This document shows, piece by piece, positions 54,720-61,652 of a stretch of DNA of 64,000 nt (its first letter is position 1; each line of letters starts with the position of its first letter). The position numbers and the translations under genes were made by a program. Below the pieces are notes generated by a model, which did not search any database, was not told the origin of the DNA, and worked only from the letters and a program-made list of their open reading frames with translations. The DNA lies in NCBI RefSeq assembly GCF_041200145.1, contig NZ_CP165734.1, positions 1,488,001 to 1,552,000 on the forward strand, in the 5' to 3' direction. The stretch is from Bradyrhizobium sp. LLZ17 (lineage in GTDB: Bacteria; Pseudomonadota; Alphaproteobacteria; Rhizobiales; Xanthobacteraceae).

Positions 54720-55367
54720 ATGCCTGAAGTTATTTTCACCGGCCCCGCTGGCCGCCTCGAGGGCCGCTATCACCCGGCCAAGCAGAAAAACGCGCCGATC
54801 GCGATGATCCTGCATCCGCATCCGCAGTTCCACGGCACGATGAACCATCAGATCGTGTACCAATGCTACTACGCGTTCGCACATCGTGGCTTCTCGGTGC
54901 TGCGCTTCAATTTCCGCGGCGTCGGCCGCAGCCAGGGCTCGTTCGATCACGGCACCGGCGAATTGTCCGACGCGGCAGCGGCGCTCGATTGGGCCCAGAC
55001 CATCAATCCGGAGGCGCGCGCCTGCTGGGTCACCGGGTTCTCCTTCGGCGCCTGGATCGGCATGCAGCTTCTGATGCGCCGACCGGAGGTCGAGGGTTTC
55101 ATTTCGATTGCGCCGCCGGCCAACCTCTACGACTTCTCGTTCCTCGCACCCTGCCCGTCCTCGGGGCTCATCGTGCACGGCGAGAAGGACGCGGTGGTGC
55201 CGCCGAAGGACGTCAACACGCTGGTCGAGAAGCTCAAGACGCAGAAGGGCATCGTGATCGACCAGCAGGTCATCCCCGGCGCCAACCATTTCTTCGACAG
55301 CAAGCTCGAGCCGCTGATGGAAACCATCACCGCGTACCTCGACATGCGGCTCGCCAACGTGCGCTGA
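54720..55367 (+). CDS. Alpha/beta-hydrolase (dienelactone hydrolase-like)
   Basis: A 215-residue hydrolase. The oxyanion region is MILHPHPQFHGTMNHQIVY, the arm loop LRFNFRGVGRSQGSFDHG, and the nucleophile elbow is TGFSFGAWIG with Ser in GFSFG. The acid is in VHGEKDAVVPPKDV and the His in IPGANHFFDSKLE. This fits the group of small bacterial alpha/beta hydrolases common in Rhizobiales. The substrate is unknown. It is nine bases upstream of a DUF1697 gene. Confidence 0.87.
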   Translation: MPEVIFTGPAGRLEGRYHPAKQKNAPIAMILHPHPQFHGTMNHQIVYQCYYAFAHRGFSVLRFNFRGVGRSQGSFDHGTGELSDAAAALDWAQTINPEARACWVTGFSFGAWIGMQLLMRRPEVEGFISIAPPANLYDFSFLAPCPSSGLIVHGEKDAVVPPKDVNTLVEKLKTQKGIVIDQQVIPGANHFFDSKLEPLMETITAYLDMRLANVR

Positions 55368-55376
55368 GGCTCATCC

Positions 55377-55889
55377 GTGGCCGCGTTCATCGCCTTGCTC
55401 CGTGCCGTCAATGTCGGCGGCACCGGCAAGCTGCCGATGAGCGAGCTGAAGGCGATGTGCGAGGAGCTCGGCTTCACCGCCGTGCACACCTACATCGCCA
55501 GCGGCAACGTCGTCTTCGCCAGCCGCAAGTCGGAATCGGCAATCAAAAGCGCACTCGAAAAGCGCCTGCACGCCTATGCCGGCGCGCCGGTCGGCGTGCT
55601 CGTGCGCAGCGCCGCCGAGATGGCGCAGGTCCTGGCCGACAATCCCTTTCCCAAGGCCGCACCCAACCGCACCGTCGCGATCTTCCTCGACAAGGCGCCG
55701 CCGGCGGATGCGCTCGCCGGAATCCGCGGCCAGAACAAGGAGGAGGTCCGCCTCGGCCGCCGCGAGATCTACGTGCATTACGGCGACGGCATGGGCACGT
55801 CGAAGCTGGTCATCCCCGCCGCCAAGACCGGCACGGCCCGCAACATGAACACAATCGCGACGCTCGCGAAGATGGCCGCAGAGATCTAG
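55377..55889 (+). CDS. DUF1697 protein
   Basis: A 170-residue protein with GTG start, beginning AAFIALLRAVNVGGTGKLPM, which is the DUF1697 signature (FIALLRGINVGG-like), followed by AVHTYIASGNVVFAS and GVLVRSAAEMAQVLADNPF. The C-terminal motif GMGTSKLVIPAAKTGTARNM is also typical. The family's biochemical role is unknown. It ends four bases inside the convergent SMR gene. Confidence 0.87.
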   Translation: MAAFIALLRAVNVGGTGKLPMSELKAMCEELGFTAVHTYIASGNVVFASRKSESAIKSALEKRLHAYAGAPVGVLVRSAAEMAQVLADNPFPKAAPNRTVAIFLDKAPPADALAGIRGQNKEEVRLGRREIYVHYGDGMGTSKLVIPAAKTGTARNMNTIATLAKMAAEI

Positions 55890-56209
55890 GCGAGCTTCAG
55901 CGCGGCGATACCTCCCAGCACCAAAACGATCCCGGCGATTTTCATCGCGCTCAGCGTCTCGCCGAACAGCATGACGCCCATTGCGAAGGTGCCGGCGGCA
56001 CCGATGCCGGTCCACACCGAATAGGCGACGCCGACTTCAAGCACCTTCAGCGCCCGCCCGAGCAGCAACACGAAGGCGGCGAGCAGCAGCAGAGAAATGA
56101 TGCTCCAGCCGATGCGCGTGTAGCCTTCGGCATATTTCATCGAGATTGCCCAGCCCACATCGAGTGCGCCGGCGATCACCAGCATCAGCCAGGCCACGGA
56201 TGGCGACAT
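55886..56209 (-). CDS. SMR-family transporter (Gdx/SugE-like) with Asp at the key acidic site
   Basis: A 107-residue, four-helix dual-topology-type transporter. Helix 1 reads WLMLVIAGALDVGWAISMKY. In SMR proteins this position is a nearly invariant Glu (E13/E14) that binds protons and substrate; here the codon is GAT, an Asp. Other Gdx features are kept: YAEGYTR after helix 1, and VGVAYSVWTGIGAAGTF in helix 3. Gdx proteins export guanidinium; EmrE-type export quaternary cations. It sits between GST and DUF1697 genes, four bases from the GST stop. Confidence 0.9.
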   Translation of the reverse strand: MSPSVAWLMLVIAGALDVGWAISMKYAEGYTRIGWSIISLLLLAAFVLLLGRALKVLEVGVAYSVWTGIGAAGTFAMGVMLFGETLSAMKIAGIVLVLGGIAALKLA

Positions 56210-56212
56210 GGC

Positions 56213-56890
56213 TCAGGCTGCGAGCTTTAGGAGGTGCGCGTCGTGGCGCGCCAGGAACGCGCGCAGCAATTGCGGATAGTCCGCGCCCACAGCTGTTTGA
56301 ACGCTCGGCCGCTTCGCCAGTTCTGTTCGCCAAGCTCGCACCTTCGGCACATCGCTGAAGATGCCGAGCTCGGTCACCTCGTCGAAGACGTCGAAATAGC
56401 GGAAGACGGGTGCGAACACGGCATCGACCAGGCTGAACCTATTGCCGCCGAAAAACGGCCCAGCGCCAAGTGCAGCCTCGACACGCGCAAATTTCGCCGA
56501 TAGCGCCAGGCGCTTGCTTTCGAACGTCGCCGGATCCGTCGTGGTCTCCAGCCCCCAGAGGTCGCCGAGGATCGCGGAGCCGAATTCCATCCAGGCGCGA
56601 TGTTCGGCGCGGGTCAGCGGATCGGCCGGATGCAGCTTCGCACCTGCTTGCGTCTCCTCAATGTATTCGCAGATCACGTTGCTCTCGAACAGCGCGACCT
56701 CACCCTTGTCGGTCGACACCACCAGCACCGGTACCTTGCCGAGGGGTGACAGTTTCAGGAACCAGTCGGGCTTGTTGGCGAGATCGATGTCGATCCGCTC
56801 GAACGGTACGCCCTTCTCGTTGAGCGCGATCACGGCGCGCTGCACATAGGGGCAAAGCTTGTGGCTGATCAGTTTGAGCGAAGTGGTCAT
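56213..56890 (-). CDS. Glutathione S-transferase family protein
   Basis: A 225-residue GST. The ATG at 56890 gives MTTSLKLISHKLCPYVQRAV, with a thioredoxin-like CPYVQRA active-site segment (Cys type, as in omega or beta-like GSTs). The glutathione-binding part is PLGKVPVLVV and the SNVICEYIEE. The helical C-terminal domain holds GNRFSLVDAVFAPVFRYFDV. Two inverted repeats lie upstream, suggesting regulated expression. It is followed by the SMR gene, so the two may be one detoxification unit. Confidence 0.9.
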   Translation of the reverse strand: MTTSLKLISHKLCPYVQRAVIALNEKGVPFERIDIDLANKPDWFLKLSPLGKVPVLVVSTDKGEVALFESNVICEYIEETQAGAKLHPADPLTRAEHRAWMEFGSAILGDLWGLETTTDPATFESKRLALSAKFARVEAALGAGPFFGGNRFSLVDAVFAPVFRYFDVFDEVTELGIFSDVPKVRAWRTELAKRPSVQTAVGADYPQLLRAFLARHDAHLLKLAA

Positions 56891-56931
56891 GACGACAATC
56901 CCGGCGGTTGGATGCACTCGCTCCAACATAG

Positions 56932-56978
56932 ATGCACTTGCATTGATCCGTCAAGATCCATGCATTTGCATTGACCGG
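56932..56978. promoter_or_regulatory. Twin inverted repeats upstream of the GST gene
   Basis: ATGCACTTGCATTGATCCG (56932-56950) and ATGCATTTGCATTGACCGG (56960-56978) are direct copies, each with an ATGCA-NN-TGCAT dyad, 28 bases apart. They lie 42-88 bases before the GST start and just after the anmK stop. No regulator gene is adjacent. Confidence 0.6.
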
Positions 56979-56984
56979 CGAAAC

Positions 56985-58088
56985 TCACGGCCGCGCGATC
57001 ACTCCGCCCGTCATCGGCATCGGCACGCCCGTGGTAGCGGGATACGACAGCGGCAGGCCCTTGAGGCCGCGTGCGGCGAGGAATCCGAACGCCTGCGCCT
57101 CGATGGCGTCGGAGGCCCAGCCGAGCGTCTCTGCGGCTTCGACGGTGGCCGAGCCCACCCGCTCCCGCAGCATGCGCAGCATGGTGAGGTTACGCGCGCC
57201 GCCGCCGCAGACGATCCAGCTTCGCGGCCGCCGCGGCAGCAGAGGAATGATGCGGGCGATCGCGGCCGCGGTGAAGGCGGTGAGCGTCGCGGCGCCGTCG
57301 GCCGGCGCGACATCGCCAAGCCTGAGCGCGGCAAAGTCGTTGCGGTCGAGCGATTTCGGCGGCGGCGCTGCGAAGAACGGCAGCTCCAGCGCGCGCACGA
57401 TCCAGGCCTCGTCGGCCTTGCCGAGCGCGGCGAACTTGCCTTCCGTATCGAAGGCTTGGTTCATGCTGCGGTACATGAAATCGTCGAGCAGCGCGTTGCC
57501 GGGTCCGGTGTCGCACGCGATCAGCGTATCGTTGCCGTCGATATAGGTGATGTTGGAGACGCCGCCGATATTGACCACGGCGATCGGTCCTTCGCGCTCG
57601 AGCGATTGCGCCAGCGCCCGGTGGTAGACCGGGACCAACGGCGCGCCCTGCCCGCCGGCCTCGACGTCGGCAGCGCGGAAATCGTGCATCACGGGGATAT
57701 GGATGGCTTTCGCCAGCGCCCGCGCATCGCCGATCTGCACCGTCAGCCGCCTTTCCGGGCGGTGCAGCACGGTCTGGCCGTGGAAGCCGACAATGTCGAT
57801 CTCCTCCGGCTTCATCCGGTTCTGGGCGACGAAGGCGGCGACCGCCTCGGCATGCGCCAGTGTCACCGCGCGTTCCGCCTCGGCCAAAAATCCCGGCCGG
57901 GCATCGCGTTGCAACAGGTGAACGGCCTCGGACAGCGCCTGGCGCAGCAGATTCCGCTCGGCCGGGCTATAGGGTCTGTAGCCGGACGGCCCGAACGCCT
58001 TCACCTGCTTTCCGTCGGTTTCGATCAGCGCGACGTCCACCCCGTCCAGCGAGGTGCCGCTCATCAAGCCGAGTGCCGTCAACATCAT
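56985..58088 (-). CDS. anmK: Anhydro-N-acetylmuramic acid kinase AnmK
   Basis: A 367-residue kinase for recycling of peptidoglycan: it opens and phosphorylates anhydroMurNAc released by lytic transglycosylases, giving MurNAc-6-P. Marks are ALGLMSGTSLDGVDVALI, IDIVGFHGQTVLHRP, IPVMHDFRAADVEAGGQGAP and NIGGVSNITYIDG, with the adenine-site IVCGGGARN. The start ATG at 58088 is followed by a second ATG. It is divergent from tyrS, a pairing common in alphaproteobacteria. Confidence 0.95.
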   Translation of the reverse strand: MMLTALGLMSGTSLDGVDVALIETDGKQVKAFGPSGYRPYSPAERNLLRQALSEAVHLLQRDARPGFLAEAERAVTLAHAEAVAAFVAQNRMKPEEIDIVGFHGQTVLHRPERRLTVQIGDARALAKAIHIPVMHDFRAADVEAGGQGAPLVPVYHRALAQSLEREGPIAVVNIGGVSNITYIDGNDTLIACDTGPGNALLDDFMYRSMNQAFDTEGKFAALGKADEAWIVRALELPFFAAPPPKSLDRNDFAALRLGDVAPADGAATLTAFTAAAIARIIPLLPRRPRSWIVCGGGARNLTMLRMLRERVGSATVEAAETLGWASDAIEAQAFGFLAARGLKGLPLSYPATTGVPMPMTGGVIARP

Positions 58089-58251
58089 GGATCAGCGTCC
58101 TCAACAGACCCGCTCCGGCATGCCGATCTTGTGCCAGAGGGACACATCTTATAACCACAGCGCCAAGTGGCGGGCGGCAATCGAGTTCCCACGGAAGACC
58201 CTTAAATTGCGCCCAAAACAGTAAACCAAGAATTGTCAGGCCCGCCGACAG

Positions 58252-59505
58252 ATGACTGCATTTAAATCGGATTTCCTCAACACGCTGCAAGAACGTGGAT
58301 TCATCCACCAGTGCTCCGATTTCGAGGGGCTGGATGCGCTCGCCGCCAAGGGCGAGGCCATCGCCTATGTCGGCTACGACTGCACCGCTCCGTCGCTGCA
58401 TATCGGCAACTACCTGACCATGATGATGCTGCACTGGCTGCAGCAATCCGGCAACAAGCCGATCACGCTGATGGGCGGCGGCACCACCATGGTCGGCGAT
58501 CCCTCCGGCAAGGACGAGACGCGCGCGATCCGCACGGTCGCCGAGATCGAGGCGAACAAGGCCTCGATCCGCGGCGTGTTCGCAAAGGTGCTGCGCTATG
58601 GCGACGGCAAGAGCGACGCCATCATGCTCGACAATGCCGAGTGGCTGACCAGGCTCAACTACATCGAGATGCTGCGCGACGTCGGCCGGCACTTCTCGGT
58701 CAACCGCATGCTGACCATGGACTCCGTACGGCTGCGCCTCGAGCGCGAGCAGGAGATGAGCTTCATCGAGTTCAACTACATGGTCTGCCAGGCCTATGAC
58801 TTCGTCGAGCTCGCCAAGCGCACCGACTGCCAGCTCCAGATGGGCGGCTCGGACCAGTGGGGCAACATCATCATGGGCGTCGATCTCGGCCGCCGCATGG
58901 GCACCCATCAACTGTACGCGCTGACGACGCCGCTGCTGACGACCGCGTCGGGCGCCAAGATGGGCAAGACCGCACAAGGCGCGGTCTGGCTCAACGCAGA
59001 CCAGTTCTCGCCGTACGATTTCTGGCAGTACTGGCGCAACACCGAGGACGCCGACGTCGGCAAATTCCTGAAGCTGTTCACGACGCTGCCGATGAGCGAG
59101 ATCAGGAAGCTCGAGGGGCTCGCGGGCTCGGAGATCAACGAGGCCAAGAAGGTGCTCGCCACCGAAGCGACCGCGCTGCTGCACGGCCGCGACGCCGCCA
59201 ACGAGGCTGCCGAGACCGCACGCCGCACCTTCGAGGAAGGGGCATTGGCCGAGACCCTGCCCACGGTCGAAATTCCGCGCGGCGAGCTGGACGCCGGCGT
59301 CGGGGTGCTGAATGCCTTCGTCAAGGCGGGCCTGGTCGCCTCCAACGGCGAGGCGCGGCGCCAGATCAAGGGCGGCGGCCTGCGGGTCAACGACGAGTCC
59401 GTCACCGACGAGAAGATGACGCTGACGCCGGCCAGTCTCACGCCGGAAGGCGTGATCAAGCTGTCGTTCGGCAAGAAGAAGCACGTCCTCCTCAAGCCTG
59501 CATAG
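58252..59505 (+). CDS. tyrS: Tyrosyl-tRNA synthetase
   Basis: A 417-residue class I synthetase charging tRNA-Tyr. The HIGH-type motif is [15 protein letters not shown], the tyrosine pocket includes GYDCT and [12 protein letters not shown], and [11 protein letters not shown] is diagnostic for TyrRS. The KMSKS-type loop is [13 protein letters not shown]. Residues about 350-410 are an S4 RNA-binding domain ([19 protein letters not shown]). The start ATG is at 58252. Only one frame is used; no disruption is seen. Confidence 0.97.
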   Translation: MTAFKSDFLNTLQERGFIHQCSDFEGLDALAAKGEAIAYVGYDCTAPSLHIGNYLTMMMLHWLQQSGNKPITLMGGGTTMVGDPSGKDETRAIRTVAEIEANKASIRGVFAKVLRYGDGKSDAIMLDNAEWLTRLNYIEMLRDVGRHFSVNRMLTMDSVRLRLEREQEMSFIEFNYMVCQAYDFVELAKRTDCQLQMGGSDQWGNIIMGVDLGRRMGTHQLYALTTPLLTTASGAKMGKTAQGAVWLNADQFSPYDFWQYWRNTEDADVGKFLKLFTTLPMSEIRKLEGLAGSEINEAKKVLATEATALLHGRDAANEAAETARRTFEEGALAETLPTVEIPRGELDAGVGVLNAFVKAGLVASNGEARRQIKGGGLRVNDESVTDEKMTLTPASLTPEGVIKLSFGKKKHVLLKPA

Positions 59506-59560
59506 GCGTATGAGCTTTTGATGCTTGTCAGGGCGCATCGAAGCGCGCTCCTTGACGGCA

Positions 59561-60810
59561 ATGGATCAGAACACGCCGAGGCAAAGCGGGACTGCGACGC
59601 AGCACAGCGCGGTGCGCACCGCGCTCGTCGTGCTGGCGCTGTGCTTCACGCTCGCTGTGCTCGGGCGGGGCTTGAGCGAAAGCTTCACCGTCTTCCTGAA
59701 GCCGATCGCGGAAAATTTCGGTTGGGACCGCGCGCAGGTCGTCTCGATCTATTCGCTGACCTGGCTCGTCAGCGGTCTGACCGCACCGCTGGTCGGCCGC
59801 CTGTTCGATCATTCCGGACCGCGCATCGTCTATGCGCTTGGCCTGTTGCTGCTCGGCTCCGCGTTCCTGATTGCCGCGCACGCGCACTCGCTCTGGCAAT
59901 TTCAGCTCTCGATCGGATTGTGCGTCGGCATTGGCGTTGCCTTCATCGGCAACGTGCCGAACTCGATCCTGCTCGGCCGCTGGTTCGGGCCGCGGCTGCC
60001 GACGGCGATGGCGGTGGTCTATTCGGCGATGGGCGGCGGCGTGGTTGGCGCTGCTGCCGGCCTCGCAGCTTCTGATCGATCATCTCGGATGGCGCGAGAC
60101 CTACCAGCTGTTCGGCGTTTTGCGCATTGGGGCTGCTGGTGCCGCTGATGCTGCTGCCCTGGCGCCTGTTCGCGTCAGGCTCGCCGCATGTCAGCAAGAA
60201 GACTGATCCCGATTTCGTCGATCACGGCTGGACGCTTGCCGCGGCGATGCGCCACCACGCCTTCTGGGCGCTGTTCTCGACGTTCTTCTTCACCGCCGTC
60301 GGCATGTATGCGATCGCAGCCCAGATCGTGGCTTATCTGATCGATGCAGGCTTCCCGCCGCTCCAGGCCGCGACCGCCTGGGGCTTCTCGGGCGTGGTGC
60401 TGGTGTTCGGCATGCTCGGCGTCTCCGCGCTCGACGGCCTGATCGGGCGCCGGCCATCGGTGCTCCTGAGCTACGCGATCTCGATCCTCGGCATCGCGCT
60501 GCTCTGGCTGTTGCAGTATTCGCCGAACCTCATCCTGCTCACCGGCTTTGTGGTCTGCTTCGGCAGCATGATGGGCTCGCGCGGACCGCTGATCACGGCC
60601 ACCGCGATGAAGATTTTCCGCGGCAAGCGGGTCGGCACCATCTACGGAACAATCTCGATCGGCAGCGGACTGGGCTCGGCGTTCGGCTCCTGGAGCGGCG
60701 GCCTGATCCACGACGCCACCCATGGCTACAACGCGCTGCTCGTCTTCGCACTTGCGAGCGTGGTGCTCGGGATGATCCCGTTCCTGGTCGTGCCCGCCTT
60801 GCGGCGTTAG
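59561..60810 (+). pseudogene. MFS transporter, two frameshifts
   Basis: A 12-helix major facilitator of the oxalate/formate antiporter-like group. The first frame (MDQNTPRQSGTATQHSAV) runs to YSAMGGGVVGA, with the MFS motif in PLVGRLFDHSGPR. Near 60047-60052 the frame changes to LLPASQLLIDHLGWRETYQL, and near 60114-60117 again to LGLLVPLMLLPWRLFASG and on to the stop at 60810. Each break fits loss of two bases from a GCGC string (or one gained). Restored length is about 417 residues. Substrate unknown. The gene follows tyrS by 55 bases. Confidence 0.82.
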
Positions 60811-61029
60811 GTGTCATGGAGGTAACCTGAGCGCATTCGTGTTACCGGAAAATTACGGTCACGCAGCGCGGGACACGTGCAAAAAATGCCGTTCGGCAGG
60901 GCTCAAATCCCAACCTGGGGTGTTTTGTCCGATATGACGAAAATGTCAGCTTGAATTCATGCCGGGGCCGCTTGCGAGGTGGAAGCGAATGCGGTCCAAG
61001 TCGGAACATCGAATAGAGGGCGCAAACCA

Positions 61030-61464
61030 ATGAACTTTCCCTTTCTCTCTCGCTACGAACCGGTTCTCCTGAGCCTGTTTCGCTTCATCACCGGACTGCT
61101 GCTGTTCCAGTATGGCGTCGCAAAATTGTTCAAGTTCCCGGCGCTGCCCTATTTCGCCGACATCCCGCCGCTGATCTACGCGGCCGGCACGATCGAACTG
61201 GTGCTGGGAGCGGCCCTGATGCTCGGCCTGTTCACCCGGCTCTCGGCGTTCATCCTGTCGGGCGAAATGGCGTTCGCTTACTTCATGGGCCACATGCTCA
61301 AGACAGGCACGCCGGTGCTGCTGCCGCTGCTCAACGGCGGCACCGCCGCGATCCTGTTCTGCTTTGCCTGCCTCTATCTCTCGGCGGCCGGTGGCGGCGC
61401 GGTCAGCGTCGATGCGCTGATCGGCAAGGAGAGCGATGCGACAGGCGGCGCTTTCGCGCGTTGA
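61030..61464 (+). CDS. DoxX-family membrane protein
   Basis: A 144-residue protein with four hydrophobic helices. MNFPFLSRYEPVLLSLFRFI, LLLFQYGVAKLFKFP, the GTIELVLGAALMLGLFTRLS segment and LSGEMAFAYFMGHM are typical of DoxX/DoxD-like proteins. The ATG at 61030 follows GAGGG. Members are linked to quinone or thiosulfate redox and membrane oxidative stress, but this one has no such partner nearby. Confidence 0.87.
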   Translation: MNFPFLSRYEPVLLSLFRFITGLLLFQYGVAKLFKFPALPYFADIPPLIYAAGTIELVLGAALMLGLFTRLSAFILSGEMAFAYFMGHMLKTGTPVLLPLLNGGTAAILFCFACLYLSAAGGGAVSVDALIGKESDATGGAFAR

Positions 61465-61519
61465 CGCGCTCGTAATCGACACGCAAGCAAGACGGCACCG
61501 GCAGATTGTCGGCGCCGTC

Positions 61520-61606
61520 TCAACGTGCCCCGAGCAAGTTCCATATGACGGCCAGTGCAGCGACAAGCAGCACGAACATGATGATGCGGTGAACGACTCG
61601 GTTCAT
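61520..61606 (-). CDS. Tiny single-helix membrane protein (28 aa)
   Basis: MNRVVHRIIMFVLLVAALAV continues IWNLLGAR and stops at 61520. A basic start, one hydrophobic helix and a basic end make a coherent small membrane protein. GGGACC lies a few bases upstream. It is convergent with the DoxX gene and not part of the adjacent AsmA-like gene. Function unknown; short length keeps confidence low. Confidence 0.4.
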   Translation of the reverse strand: MNRVVHRIIMFVLLVAALAVIWNLLGAR

Positions 61607-61652
61607 TGCCGGTCCCGTCAGGCTGGGTAGCCCCAAAAGTCTCAGCTTAGCC

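Noticed and set aside
60817..60878. GGTAAC..GTTACC inverted repeat after the MFS gene
   Set aside because: Only six bases pair over a 14-base loop and no T run follows; too weak to call a terminator or operator.
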